From Ornithodoros turicata (Eukaryota; Arthropoda; Arachnida; Ixodida; Argasidae): 64,000 nucleotides of DNA. Position 1 is the stretch's first letter. The number at the start of each line of letters is the position of its first letter. Made by a program: the position numbers and the translations under genes. The DNA lies in NCBI RefSeq assembly GCF_037126465.1, contig NC_088207.1:41910143-41974142 (forward strand), written 5' to 3'. Below are positions 46,586-60,267 of the stretch, piece by piece. The notes under the pieces are model-generated. The model searched no databases. It was not told the origin of the DNA and worked only from the letters and a program-made list of their open reading frames with translations.

Positions 46586-48778
46586 GGATAATTAAATTAC
46601 TTCGATTCATGAACTGACAAGTGTTCAGAAATGTGTTGCGCCTTTTACGTCTATAGCAGAGCATTAACTTATTCTGCGCGTCACCTTAAAACTCGTATCA
46701 CTGCGCGGGCTAGTTAAATTCTGTCTCCAACATCTCAGTTCAGGGTACGTGAACCTTCGTATCTCGTAATCATATTTTCTTTATCGTGCCTCGTAATCAT
46801 AAAGTTTTGGCAGTATAGAATAGAAGGTAGGCATGATTCATGCGCGACTCGGCAACACGTCTGCGTTGCTTCTAAGAACATTTCATGCTCTATCGGCCAT
46901 AATACGATCGTGTGCCCGTGCTTTCCGCGGATCGCCGTTAAGGCAGAGGTCTAGGTAGCTCCACTATACTCTGAAGGCCCTAAATAGTATAGCCGTTATA
47001 CATAAAACAATACTAGTGCTTGGTCATACAGCAGTTTTATCACTGTTTATCACTTCGACTGCATTTTATATGAGAAGCTTCCCTATTTGATCGACGTACG
47101 GAATGAAGATGTTTGAGTATACGTACACATGAAAAGGTACAGAGTTCGTCGACACGATACGCCGTTTGTCTCGATTTCTGCTAAAGCTATATGGGAGTGT
47201 GTACTGGGATCGGATGGGATCGGATGCATGGCTATTTCAGGCAATAGCGACACAGTGATTTCCCCAGAAATTCCCTGCTGGGGGGAGGGGGGGCGAGCTT
47301 TCAAAGGGGGGGGGGGTCATGCTTGGTGAAGGTTCCACTTAAGGAATTTTTCTTAGACACGGAAAGAATCGTGGCACAATGGTGACATATCTGCACAGCT
47401 TTCCCGGTTTATTCGTGCATGTTATTACTTTAGAACACAGTACATTAGAATAGAGATTCATTGTGAACGGTAGTTCAACATTAAGATGCATAATCACACG
47501 ACCAACAAAGAAAAGAGACTAGCATCTTGCCAATGCACACCTAGCAACCAACGGTGAAAACCTTAGAATGCCTCGCTTGATTGAGTTGGGCGCAAATGGC
47601 TATTGATGATCCACATTATGGGACTTCCTCTCCGCTGCGTTCTACGCAGACATTTTTCGTGTTTCGAACAAAGCCTGCTTACTTGCGTTGCATTATGACG
47701 TGGGGTATATGTAATGCGTAGTAACACCTACACAAGCGTCATACGTATACCACGGGATAGGACATCGGCACGGCGCAGATGATTTTATATGTTTAGATAT
47801 GACAGCTAATGAACGCAGAATATTGGATTATCTGACATAAACATTCCATTACTCCAATACAAGCTTATTATGCGAGACGCATGCGGCACCAGCATTTTGT
47901 TGCATACATTTTGTCCGCGTGTCCCCATCGCGTTCTTTGTAGATGGGTACTTTGTGTTGGTAACCAGATCAAAGAACTAATTATCTTACGTAGCAATCGT
48001 ACTTTAATTCCTTCTGCACGGAGTACACAGACACAAAAGACTCCTATACACAGTGGAGCTACAGCCATTCCCTCTTTACAGCATGTGCCTCTAATAAGAT
48101 GGACCCGACGCGCCTCTCCCATTCAATCTATATTCTCCAATGAGCCGTGACTCACGGGGCGAAGAAAGGATACGAAGCCAACTTACGTTGGGGGATCACA
48201 ATTCGAAGTGCCTCTCTGTCTCGTATCACAATTGTGCAGATGACGCGGGTCTTTTCAGGCACACACGCCGATCGAATAGGATAATGTTCTTTGCGCGGAA
48301 GTCCTGAAGTCCCACTGCAGGCCCTCTTTCTCTCTTTCCTCCTCTTCTGTCTCACCTGAAGCCCTTCTCGCTTCGGACGTTTCCCTTCCCCGCAACCGTC
48401 TCCGATCGTGCGTGCACGCACACCCGGAGAATGTGGTGTGTTGTAGCCTAGCCGGCACGCCATCTCTGATTAAACGACGACTTTGGCGGCAATTACTTTG
48501 AGGTTGTCTCTGATCGGCCGCGCCAACGTCAAGGTTAAGGTTACGGTTTTCATTACGCCATCCTTCGATGGACAGGCTTTCCTTTCTTGACGAAGAATTA
48601 ACGTGCTTCCGATCCGTTATGCGGCTGGCACTTTCATGCAACGTTTCGCCATTACGGTTTGGTGTTTGGTCAAATTAACTAAATTAATCTAGTTAGCATG
48701 TGATTAAGTTCATTAAGGTAATGTTAAATTAATGTAACTATGTACTGCATAAGTGTCACAAAACAGGCATACACCTGC

Positions 48779-48869
48779 GGTTTTCAACAAATCAGGGGCG
48801 AGAACGATGTCATCCGGGATGATGGTGGGCTAGGAGGTGCTATGCCGTGAAGTTCTGCTTATAAGAGTG
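48779..48869. repeat. partial copy of the 54945-55240 MITE
   Basis: TTTTCAACAAATCAGGGGCG, then GAACGATGTCATCCGGGATG and GTGCTATGCCGTGAAGTTC to ATAAGAGTG match the right arm of the 54945-55240 element in the same orientation, with scattered substitutions. The left half is absent. Confidence 0.65.
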
Positions 48870-50389
48870 CGGATCTCGACGGACTCGAGCACGAAGCAAA
48901 AATTACGAAGCATTACGTGTAGTTGTTTTCTGCAGTATCTGGGACAAAACTGAAGACGCCATTGAGATGGTCTTGGAAAGCAAAGTTTATTGACGTTGCA
49001 CCTATCCAATTCACTGATTCATGTCTTGAAACTAATTAAATTAAATAAGAACATTAATCAAACCGTCGTTGACCTCGAACAGTACAAAATACCGAACTTT
49101 TGATGGACCGACATTCGTCCAAAGCGTACCCAAGTGTATATATTTTGTGTATTAAGCGGGAGTTGACATATGTCATGGGTAACCGCGTGATTTTTACTAC
49201 ACATAATATCAAATGCATACCTGGCAGTGAAAGCATGAACAAGTGCCGCAATGAAAAGAAAAGGAAGTTATTTCCTAGAAGGCGTTTGCTTCCAATAATC
49301 CTAACACTTTGTGACACTTTTGCAACAAGGAATACAATTTTGAAGTTCATTTAACAGCGGTCCAGGGGAAAAAAGAAAACTTATTAGCATCAATATTTGA
49401 ATGTGTAGCAAATACGTAGCAACCGCGGTGGATTCGAGATTGGGGTAAACTGCTTAACTGAGCATAATTTGTGCTATCAAGCTTGAAGTAACAATTTATC
49501 ACCTGAAGAAGTATTTTAACACTGAACGTTAAGTAGTAGAATCGACAGTCTTCCGGTGAATACTCTCTAGGAGGTTTACATTTGGAACAAACGGGTAGTG
49601 ATCAATACCACGCCAATACGTCTTCGGGATTGATCTCACTGTGGTGCTGGCAGGTAGTTTGAAGAGAGGAAAAAAAAAACAGTTCGTCATTTGTCAACTG
49701 ACGTCGGCAGGGCCAGCCACGCGAGCCCAGGCAGAACCAAAGCATGGCTTCCTGTGCCTCCGATGGCGAAAGTTATTTAAGGAGGCGTCTTCTCCTTCGA
49801 TGACGTCCCGTCGTTGCATGTGCATTCGAGCGGACGCATTCCGTTAGGCTGAGTCTGACAGGCTCATGCCTGATGCGCGCTGCGATCCCGATGGAATCCA
49901 TATCGAGATGTGCGCATACTCTTGCACCCGGACTAACATTCGGGCGCTGAACCCGTGTCTGACGAAACCTTTAAACAAAGGAAGACGCTAAAATTTCGGA
50001 CCTAGTTTTTTGTATTTCCTCTTATAGCCAGGGCTACGTGTTACTAAAAAAAAACAAAACTGTAATATGCATATTTGACTACAGGCGAGACGGGTGCCCA
50101 CATGCGTGGTTCACGCCTTTTTGAGTATATTATACGTTTTAAATAAATGCTAAAATGTACGCAAAACCAGCAGCTAGAAGAAAAAAATTACAGGACGCTT
50201 ACGATTGTGTAACGCGAATTTCAGCGGTAGCTTTTGTGTGTGGATGTTGACACTTTTATTGCTGATATATGCACAACTGCTTTAGAGTGACGAGTACTGC
50301 CTTGTGATCTGTGAAGTGAGCGGTGATGTGTAGAGCTGGGATTAGTGGGACAAAAATATTACTAAAATCGGGTCAAAAGCGGGACAGGA

Positions 50390-50785
50390 AACGTTGAAAA
50401 AGCGGGACACTTTCCGGGAACACGTACCCATCACTGAGTATGTCAAAACTGCTTTTATTAGCTTTACATTATTTTAACTTGTTTTGCATCACCGAAACCG
50501 ACAGTCAACAGACAGAAGAAGAAGACAGAGAAGAAGCGGAGGGGGGGGTGGGATATGTTTATTAAGAAAAAAGAAAGGAAAGGTCAGCCAAAAAAAAGCG
50601 GGACACTTTTAGGGGGACAACGTACCCATCACTGAGTATGTCAAAACTGTTTTTATTAGCTTTACACTGTTTTAACTTGTTTTGCATCACCTAAACCGAC
50701 AGTCAACAGACAGAAGAAGAAGACAGAGAAGAAGCGGAGCGGGGGGGATACGTTTATTAAGAAAAAAGAAAGGAAAGGTCAGCCA
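50390..50785 (+). repeat. 198-bp tandem duplication
   Basis: Two head-to-tail copies (about 50390-50587 and 50588-50785) share AGCGGGACACTTT, CGTACCCATCACTGAGTATG, TGTTTTGCATCACC, AGTCAACAGACAGAAGAAGA, then a G-run and the GTTTATTAAGAAAAAAGAAA purine repeat. Differences are few substitutions and small indels, so the duplication is recent. No coding content. Confidence 0.85.
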
Positions 50786-53700
50786 AACGGAGGTCGGCTT
50801 GCTATTCCAAAACAAAATTGAACATGGGGGAAGAAAAGAAAAGGAAAATAAGAAAAGAAAGGAAAAGAAAAGAAAAGGGGAAGACAAAGAAGAAAAGAAA
50901 AGTAAGGAAGAAGCGGAGGGTTTTGTGATACAGCCACAGCGATTTCTCGAGACCCCCCCCCCCCCCCCCCCCCCTGCAAAATGCAAACACGAACGCGCGG
51001 TAGGAAACCGTCAGTCATTGTAAAGAGAAAGTACTGGAGGCAGAAACTTACAGCTAACTCTGGCAGAAACACAGCTGAAAGTATATTGCGTGCTCGAGCA
51101 CAAGTTATAGGTAAAATGTTATTAAATTACATCAACAGAAACGCATTTCCGAAAGTATTTTGACACTGCAGTTAATCACCCTTGAAGAAATTAATTACTG
51201 TTATTTAATTACTTGCAATTAATTACTGCACGTCTCTGGTTTTGCATTTGCTCTTGCTGGCTCACTCTACAAAACAGACTTTCACAGCATAGCACGCTGT
51301 GCGCCAACCGTTGCCACGAATGATAGGGTTATCGCTTTTGATTCGAAGAGAGAAGGGGGCGTACGACTTTTTGTCTCAATTTGAATATATGATAACTTAC
51401 ACAAAAGGGCGTACGACACCATCTGTCCGTAAAATAAGTAAACCGAAACCAATTAACTACTACAACAAATGACCCGCTTTGGTAGCAGATTTATCTCTAC
51501 CATCTCTAAGGTCCCAACGGTGTCGACGGCGACCTGCTTTAGAAGTTACGTTTTTTCACGAAACTCATTTGAATTTTTATTTAAATAATGAGCGCCTCCC
51601 GCTCATTCACACGGTGCGTAGGCTGTAGGCGGCATCGGACAGATACGTGTAAAAAAGAAAGTTCTTCAATTAGTGCACCGGTTCGCGAATTATTTAGCCC
51701 GGGGATTTAACTGAGACACCCGATATATTACAATGTATCCACCGCAAATTTTTGACTTACTTGAGAGGTAACTGGGGCAGATTTACACGTAAGGTGTGTC
51801 AGCCTAAGTCAGCCTGTCGAATAGGTCACCGCACGATTTCCGTTGTCCTGGGTACCAAAGCGATCGGCGGTACCATAACATTTATTTATTTATTTCATTT
51901 GCCCGCCAATGCCGGACAATGCCTTCATGATGTGGTCTGCTGTTGCCTTTCGAAAAGAGTTCAGTAAAGTACAGTACACGCGGTACAGGTTACCCAGCTA
52001 AAAACGCGAAGCTAATGATAAGACTGCCCGGGAAATGAAGCCGGATACGTTTCCTGTGTGTATATAGACGCCGTACAATGTTCTCGATTGTGGGGGGAAT
52101 TCCACCTTTTGTTCTCTCGGGAATCTCGTGGAAGCAAAATAACAACGCCTAATCAATCGTCCGTTCGTTTAACAAACGAAAAATTCTCGAACTTCACAGA
52201 GGCTCTGTTCGGAGTAGCAGCCGTGGAAACTCTATGCTAAAAATAAGCGGGACCTGAACGAAACAAACTTTTCCCGAGCGTCAGCTCTGCGAGGTCACGG
52301 TATAGACGATCTATTTGTGACTTGACAACCCAACAAATACTTATTTCCTTTCTAGATGACATAAATCCCCCGTAGCCTTCGCGGCTCATGTCTCCCAAAT
52401 CTATAAAAAGCACGGAAGGCGTTTCGAAGGCCCTTCGTTCGCGCTGACTATTAGGGTTGGGCGATATGGCCCGACGGCAAGTGAAATTGAAAAGCGGTAG
52501 GGAAAAGTGTCCCAAAAAGGCGCACTCCTCCCATTTTCTACATGTCGTTAGAGAGAACGATGTCATTACTGAATTATGATTGGCTAGAGAGGAGCGTGTT
52601 ATAGATGAAGCATCCCACTGGCACGGTCTCCGAGAGACGCGTGAGAACCAGGAACCAATGGGGCTTTCATGAAACGGGGCTTGCGTGGAGACCTTTATGA
52701 AGTGCTTGCTAAAGCTTGTGAACATTTATATATAGTTTCCACTAGCTAAGACTTCTACTTGGAAGGACATATCGATCAACTGACCTCAATCACCCCAATC
52801 CTCGTCATCTCATTTCTGTCACATGGCAACTACATGTAGTTGTTGTGCGAGTTTGTGTTTAAACATATTTCGGTTCTCCTTTTTTGCGAGTTAATTTAGA
52901 CAAGAGTTAGAACGGGCACTTGTTTGGCTGGCCATGACAGCTCGGGGATTCCAGAATTTACTGCCTCCAGATGTTGTGTAAGACGCGTTGGACGGACAGT
53001 CCGAGTAAAGAAACCGGACACTTCGACGCAACTATGTGTGTGTACTCCGGGTTGTTCTCGACCCCCTGCGGCGAGACTAGGCATGCCATTTTCGGTGCCA
53101 CGTCTTTTCGTACAGAACTTTGTTGTAGCACCCGAGAGCTGGGAATTGTCTCAGCTCACTGACGTTTGGAAAGTGATAAGTAAATTATCGTTTTTTATGC
53201 AAAGCGGCAGGTCGTGTTGTGTGACAGGGGCGTGAAGACCCTTTTTCCCGCCCAAGAAAAGAGGGATACCCCGTGAAATAAGTTTTGGAAGCCCCGTTTA
53301 ACGAGGTTATATAAGGATATAGTTGGAAGAAATTGGGGGAGTTCGGTGGTCGTTTTGTAAGAGAGAAGTAAGACTACGCGAACGGGATAGCAGCGGTTTT
53401 CGCGCCGGGGAAGTTTGGGAAGAGTAGCGGCGGCACTGGTTTCTGTCGGTACGGTTCGACAATCGGCTGAAGTATCGAATGCACGTTGCTGCATAGGAAG
53501 CAGTTAATTTGTGTGAAGTGTGCAAGAGTGTGTGCCACGGTGTGACGTATGTCGAGGGAAACGCAGAAGACACGCCGCCACAACAAGAAGAAGAAGTCTC
53601 AGGCTCTTCGAAGTTTCTACGGACTTCCCCACCCCTATACAGCTATAGGTGATTTCGATGAGACTGGCGTAGTGCATTTTGTCGGGTAGCCTGTATAATG

Positions 53701-54944
53701 GTTTTGATTGTGATCTTAAGACGCAGAGATACATTTTGTGCATTTTGTTGGGTGCCCGTGTAACGAGTGTGATTTCAAGTTCATTGAGCAGAGAGTATCG
53801 TTAGGCAAGTTTGTAGGATCGCAGAGGTGGAATGTTTTAGCGTGTGACATAACTCCATTTTTCTGGTTGCCGTGAACCGTTCAGTAAAAGTGCAAGTTTC
53901 ATTGTTTGTTTAAAGTGAGTCCGAGTTCATTCATTACCGCGCTGGCCACAGTCCCCCCACTAGCCGGGTCCGAATCTATACATTGATCACGGGTGTAGGT
54001 TTCTTCCACTAATTCCGACCCGAGCCCGTGACAATTTCATCTTCCAGCCACAGTCGCATGACACTGCCCACAACTGTGTAGCCATAAACTGCAAGCTTTA
54101 CCTCCACCATCACCTTTGTCACCAACACCATTACTTCCACCACCATGACCGCCAACTGTTCTCAAGCTTTATCCCACCTCATCTGATCTCGCCTACAGTC
54201 GTGAAGCTGCCACCACGAGTGAAGGCAAGAACTGCAAACCTGTCTACCGACATTACCGCCATGTAATTTTTCAAGTGAATACAACGTCACCACATCATTT
54301 CAATGGCACTAAAGCCCTCAATCATATATTAAACATAAAACTACGTCTCGAAACAGAGGGAACGGATAGAGAACAGCCGACAGGCTCATGTGCGCGGCGA
54401 AGGAAAAGGTTTGTCAAAATCTGCTGCCCTTCCTGTACTACTATGCCTCTCATATAAATCAAATTTGAAGGCGCCCGTTGCACGCAGTGGATACGACCTT
54501 TTGCCCGCCAATGCACGTACCATGTAAAAAAAGAATAACATTTAAACTTTCTTTGAGTGACGGCGTCGGAACAGCGCTGCTGGCGTGCACCGTCTCTTTC
54601 GTGCCTGGTTCTACGTAAGCAAAAGAAGACAAGAAAGAACAAAGCGCACCTTTCAAAATTAACGAAACTAAAAAGCCAATAAACGCGGTTATGGTGGGCC
54701 TCGCTAACCGTCAAACGTCAAGCTCTTTAATAATGATTACGTCCTGAGCGTTAATATGTCTGGACATCAATTAAGAAATGTTTCCCGTCGGTTCGCAAAG
54801 TCCAGCGTCTGCAGACCGAAGGAGATGACCGCCACGTACCTCCTCAGTGATTCGCAAGCACGACGCCACTAATCTGTCTAATATTGGTTAAAGCGACCTG
54901 AACGGTTACCCTAAAGTTGATGATAAAATTATCTGCAGTGCCTA

Positions 54945-55240
54945 CACTTTTAAAAATGAGGGGGGGGGGGGGGGTGTCGAGGTAGCTTGCCGTTGTTGGC
55001 CGCACTCAAGTGGGCATCAAAATGAACTTCATCACATAGCACGCTCCTACCCAACTATCATCCCGAATGACAACGTTCTCGCCCCTGATTTGTTGGAGGC
55101 GGAGCCTATTCTGTGCCGTTCATAATGGCACAAAATAGTCTCCGCCTCCCGTTTTCAACAAATCTAGAGCAAGAACGTTGTCATTCGGGATTATGGTTGA
55201 CTACTAGCGTGCTATGTGGTGAAGTTCATTTTTAAGAGTG
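54945..55240. mobile_element. TA-flanked long-inverted-repeat MITE with an internal insertion
   Basis: Ends CACTTTTAAAAATGA and (reverse complement) CACTCTTAAAAATGA, flanked by TA (54943-54944 and 55241-55242). The arms continue with good complementarity (ACTTCACCACATAGCACGCT, CCCGAATGACAACGTTCT, GGAGGCGGAG) to a centre near 55117. The left arm is interrupted at about 54960-55019 by a G-run plus a module also found at 35759-35814. A half copy lies at 48779-48869. Confidence 0.75.
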
Positions 55241-56369
55241 TACGATTATGGTCACTAATGAAGCGGTAAGCATGTATTCCTTTCCTTCAATTTTTTATCG
55301 GCGCATGTCTGACTAACGCTATCTAGGGCACGATCTTCAACTTGTCGTTTATAACGGGCGTTAAACACATCACTTCACACGTGATTCGCCATGAGCTCTT
55401 GCACGAAGGCCAGTGGCAACGTTCATTTGAAATCCCGGTCTGCCTAAACGCTTTTCACACGCCGCCGTGTGACGTTTCGACCGTCTTTGCATCTCCGATA
55501 CGATACCCGCTACGGCGTTGGTCTCATCGTGCATGCGCGACGCTAACGGAGTTTCGCTAGCGTATCGCCGGTACGGATCTCCACGAGGAATAGCCGTGCG
55601 ATACCGTGTTATCGAAGACGTCACGCGGGTTGCGGGACTCCGCGAGGAGAAGAAGGAGAAGACGAGTCCAACTACGCGAGAAGCAAGATGGCGGTGCGGA
55701 CTCCCGTAGCATTTTAATGCTGCTCAAGGTGATTGCGAGTAACCCTTCGTGGGTGCAACGAAATGGATCGTAATAACAGAACTCATCAACAGCGTAACAT
55801 CGAAAGGCTTCACGTTTCAGGGTTCGGGATTTGCCATGCGGGAGCGCTACGACGTTAATTAACCGTACCGTCTCCTTCCACGGTGTACTAAAACGTCAAC
55901 AGCGTCAGTCTCCCGTATCGTGATATCGTTTCGGATTATCGTACCGTGTACCGTACCGTGACGTTAAAAAGTGGCTTACTAAAACTCATTATTAACGCTA
56001 ACGCTTGCTGCGTGAGAGTTCAAGATTGGGGCCCTAGATACGGAAGGCCTTCTTGATGCCTTCTCTCACTCCTTCGTAGGTAGACGTGCGAAGTCAGAGT
56101 GTCAGCCAATCGCCGCAGACGATTTGAACCACATACTTTCTGTGACTAACCAGTGGCTGCCCATGCGGCCGATGGCGGCACGTCTCCATAGCTGCGGCCG
56201 TTAAAAAGCACGGTCGTGATAGGCATACTCTTACTTATGTTGCGTCACGTCCAATCAGCCTTCATTCCTGGGTGGTGTTCGGTGGGCCCAAGTTTACTTT
56301 GCTATTTTCTTCTTTTTCCTGGTTGTGGTGTGTTGTTGTCGAGCGGTTTGTATGCCAATGCGCATGCTG

Positions 56370-56535
56370 TGCGGCGGGTTTCGGGGCGAGGGGTCGTCCG
56401 TCTTGGGCAGACTTCGCAGGGAGCGCTGCCCGCATTTCCCTCAGAGCGATTTAGAAAACGCCAGGGAAAACATCCAGAGAGCACAGCTGGTGCCGAGGCT
56501 CGAACTCAGTACGGTTGCCACCAGGCCGGTTATTT
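56370..56535 (-). mobile_element. SINE family 1 fragment
   Basis: Minus-strand match to the family: GAGTTCGAGCCTCGGCACCA at the box B position, GCTGTGCTCTCTGGATGTTT, CCCTGGCGTTTTCTAAATCG, GCAGCGCTCCCTGCGAAGTC. More diverged than the other copies. Confidence 0.65.
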
Positions 56536-56915
56536 GTTGCTTGTGCCGGCAATACCGACACCGTTTCGTCGGTATTTTACCACAGAAGGCGTGGAGAACT
56601 TTCGACAAATTCCCTGAGCCTCTCAAGGGAATTGGGAATGGCGAATGGGTCCAACTGAGCTGCGCGTGCGCCATAATTTCAACTGAGTACTCTTACGAAG
56701 CGTTCTACCGGCTCGTGAAAAAAAAGGAAAGAAAAAACGACCGCCTTTAGGTGCTTGTCGCTTAAAAATAAATTATATGTGGTGGTGCTCTCGCTCTCTT
56801 GTTGCCCAGCCTTGTTCTGTATGTATGTTGTTCAAACGGTTCAACAGTTCAAACGGAACAAACGGTATGTATTTTTCCACGCTGCTGAATGAGCGTTTTC
56901 TCTTTCACCCTATCG

Positions 56916-56918
<3 letters not shown>

Positions 56919-56954
<36 letters not shown>
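56919..56954. repeat. (CT)n microsatellite
   Basis: About 18 uninterrupted TC units. Confidence 0.95.
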
Positions 56955-56960
<6 letters not shown>

Positions 56961-57220
56961 TTTCTATTTCCGTCACCCGAACCTCTCCCCCTTTTTCCTA
57001 TCTCAGCCGGCATTCTTCACGATGAAAGGTGGCAACCTAGTTCGAATACGTGCCACCCTGTCTCGGCGTGAAAAAGAGTTACTCACACAGCCACATGTGA
57101 TTTGGTCCTTTGCATGAATATTCCGTGATACTCTGAATGGTGATGATCTCGTTGTGGTTGCAGCGAAAGCAAAGAAACGCAGATGGATGCAGAAATAAAA
57201 ATCTACTTCCAATTAATTAA

Positions 57221-57856
57221 AGGGGCACTAAAATGCAAAAACAAGTTGACTTCAAATTACATTACACGCTATGTTAATTTCGTACTCGTCATCATAATTC
57301 AAAACTTTGATTGCGTTACGAGGCTACAATCAAACTGATACCGGACTCTTTCTTGCTTCGACGCTAAGCAAAGAACGTCGTCTTTCAGCTCATGCATCGA
57401 TGTTCTTAGTCCATGCTGCACGTGCCACGCTATGCAGCAGTCCCGGTGAAAAACAGTGCGCGTTGAGAAGCGGTCTGGTGTCGCCGTCCGAGGGACGTGA
57501 AGATAAGTGTTGTCAGTGGAACATTCGCGAGAACTGTTGTGGCTACAATTCAGTCAATCAGTATTGGAAAATGCAACAGTGCGCATCATGCCGCATATAC
57601 GGAACACTATACGATCGGACCCGTTCCAAATCCACACGCACACGATAGGCATGCGCGCACTTCTCCTGCTGTCTTATTGGATGCCGCCGATCTTTGCCCC
57701 AGGGGGATTCCATTCGTTGCCGCAAAAGACGGCTCTATTTTCGTTGCGTTTTTCTTCTAAACGGTAGCGTTGTGTGAACTACTTTTGTTTGAATTGCACT
57801 AATTGAAACACGGACTTTCATTTCAGAGCAAGTTGTTTTTGCATTTTAGTGCCCCT
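57221..57856. mobile_element. TTAA-flanked MITE, 636 bp
   Basis: AGGGGCACTAAAATGCAAAA at the left end and its exact reverse complement at the right, the match extending through ACAA; TTAA on each side (57217-57220, 57857-57860). TTAA duplications suggest piggyBac-type mobilisation, though the AT-rich flanks (AATTAATTAA / TTAATTAA) allow another reading. The interior frame 57307-57648 has no known motif. Confidence 0.78.
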
Positions 57857-58381
57857 TTAATTAAAACAACGTCGGACTGAACGTTGCCGCGAACGAAAAA
57901 GAGCGCCAGCAACACAGATATCATTACATTTACAAATATTGTCAGCGAAATATAAATTGGTAGAGGAAAAGTATGAAATGGGAAAAAAGGAAATAAATGC
58001 CATGAACTTTTCGAACCTTTGTTTGTTCGTTTTATTTTATTTTTTTACACGTACTATAAAATATATATACAAAATTACGTAGTATCTCATCGACCGCGAC
58101 GCGTGTCAAGTGTGAACGGGTTAAGTGAAACGCGTGGCTGCTTCAGCAGCAATAGCGTCTCTGCTTGGAGTCGTCCAAAACTAATCAGCAGGATGTAATG
58201 GGCATCTACTAGAAGCGCAAAATATCGAACAAGTACGTTTCGTTTATACTTACACTTTCTTAAACACTGAATATTGGCTTGAAGTTTATATGTTGAAAAA
58301 TCTCAACTGAGCATCAGAGTACCATTCTCTCATTGGAAGGCAGTGAATTGGAAGTGAGGTCAACGTCGGCAAGCTAGTATA

Positions 58382-58983
58382 CAGCTTGGGACAAAAGTTT
58401 ACGGAACACCGGGGTGTCGCTAAGACACTTAATTGGCTAAGTATCACAAGCAAAGACAACTAAGAATCCTATCTGCACCGCGCACTTGGCAACGTGGCGA
58501 CTGGGAACGAAGATAGTTCTCCGAAAAACAGTATTTGGCCTCCCTTCCTTCGTGTCAGAAGTTATCAAATTCGTGATAAAATATTGGAGTACAACTTTTC
58601 ATTTGGCTTTCATTTCTTCAAACGGTTTATCGTTGTTGTTTTTGCTACCTCTCTACTGCAAGGGTACGCTGTTGGTGCGAGAGGGAAAAGCGAATGAGTT
58701 CGCCGAACTCAGTCGCTGGGCGAATATCATTCGCATGTACTGCCATTTGATTTCACCGTGAGACACAAAACGAATGTGATTCAGTGCGAATGTCATTCGC
58801 TGGGAATGACATTCAATTTGCCGTGTGACAGGGGTATTATTCGATCTCTTCCTAATAGCTAGTAGGGGCCCAAGCAGCACAACATCTTTGCCCAATATTG
58901 GACCAATATGTTTTGCTGCTTGGGGGAACACTACGATGAAAAATACGTCGCTGCCGTGTTCCGTAAACTTTTGTCCCAAGGTG
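58382..58983. mobile_element. Tc1/mariner-type MITE, about 600 bp
   Basis: CTTGGGACAAAAGTTTACGG at the left and its exact reverse complement at the right (about 58956-58980), extending through GAACAC. The outermost bases differ (CAG at left, GTG at right). Left TA at 58380-58381; right side CA, a likely mutated TA. A 56-bp foldback element (58869-58924) sits inside it. No transposase motif is present. Confidence 0.8.
58869..58924. repeat. foldback element, CCCAAGCAGC ends with CCAATATTGG core
   Basis: A 56-bp hairpin: CCCAAGCAGCACAACAT pairs with ATGTTTTGCTGCTTGGG (16 of 17), around a core that contains the palindrome CCAATATTGG. Nested inside the 58382-58983 MITE, so younger than it. Confidence 0.8.
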
Positions 58984-60174
58984 CACAACACCAGCCCCAC
59001 CAACACCACTGAATGCTATTCGCAATCAAAAGCGAAGCTCTCAATTCGCTTTAAAAAGCAAGACAGAGAGGGAAGAACTTTGAAGGAACGATCCATTTAA
59101 CGCTGACATCTTTCCGCAATGCATAATAACGTCCACGCTACAACAATTTCAACTGGCTTGAGCTAAAACGTGTTTGCATTAAAAGAATTCCGATGTCCCC
59201 CATTAAGCACAAGCTGTTTCCGCAAACAAACCTTTTGGGTTTGATGTGAGTCGGGAATCGCCGGTCGAAATGCGCACTTTCTATCGCGACGACAGGCGAA
59301 GAAATCGAGTTGGACGTTGCAGAGAGTGGTCTATATGGGCTACATGCTTGCGAAGTCCAATGGACGTCCTCTAATCTCCGTCTCGCCTGTTGAAATATGG
59401 CCATTTTAAAACCCTGCCCAGCCGCTACAATCCCTTGACGTTCATATGAAAGTAAAGTCGAACAGCAGATTACTTCCCTCTGGACGCAGACGATTGATGC
59501 TACCGCATTAGTCTCATCACATATTACACATATGACGTCAAGTGAAGGCACATGTTGCACAATGGAGCTGCAATGGTGAAAAAAGCAATGAAGGACTCTC
59601 AAGGGGTTTTGGTACTTTGTGGAATGTTATAAGGCTTCCTTTCTAAGGGTAAATGGAAATGGAGAATGATCTTTCCTTGCTTCTTCAGGAGCATAATGGA
59701 CAAAAAAAGTCGACCTGTCATTCACATAAAACACAAATAAATGGCTACTGCTTTACTTAACTATAGCACAGACTCTGCAATTATACAGTAAATTTTTGAC
59801 ACCTTTCAGTGTGTAAAATGCGTGTTTTTTTGTTTTGTTTTTTAGATAAACACGCTTTTTTTATTCTGCAGGCTCAACTGCAACGTGCATTAACATTGTT
59901 GAAAAGCTGTTCATAAAACGCCCATCTGAAACAGTGTTTTAGACCGAATACACCCCCTGAATGGTGCTTTTTGTAGACTGCATCATTCGGAATTGTGTTT
60001 TACGAAACACCCTTCCGTACGGTGTGAAACTTACACACGCGCGTTCTGGGCGTTCTGTGACGTCTCAGTGTGTGTGCAATTGTTTGTCAGAATCATCACC
60101 ACCCCTAATCACCATCATCATCATCATCCCTCTTCACTGGCATCATCATTACAGGAATTTTCCACCAAAGTAAC

Positions 60175-60267
60175 TGGTGCAAGTGATGTGGAGTTGCGTG
60201 CCTCACACTAGTGATGCCAAAATCCCCATTTTATTTTTTTTCTTAAAATCAAATCAAATCAAATCAT
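60175..60267 (+). repeat. LINE/SINE 3' tail with (AAATC)n
   Basis: GTGGAGTTGCGTGCCTCACA, CTAGTGATGCCAAAATCCCC, ATTTTATTTTTTTTCTTAAA, ATCAAATCAAATCAAATC. Confidence 0.55.

Noticed and set aside
50682..51072. Overlapping frames rich in Lys/Glu or Phe/Leu on both strands
   Set aside because: Products of the purine tract and G/C-run, not genes.
59138..59602. 154-codon minus-strand ORF
   Set aside because: No family motif; shares an old nucleotide-level repeat with 55.4 kb, so more likely repeat-derived.
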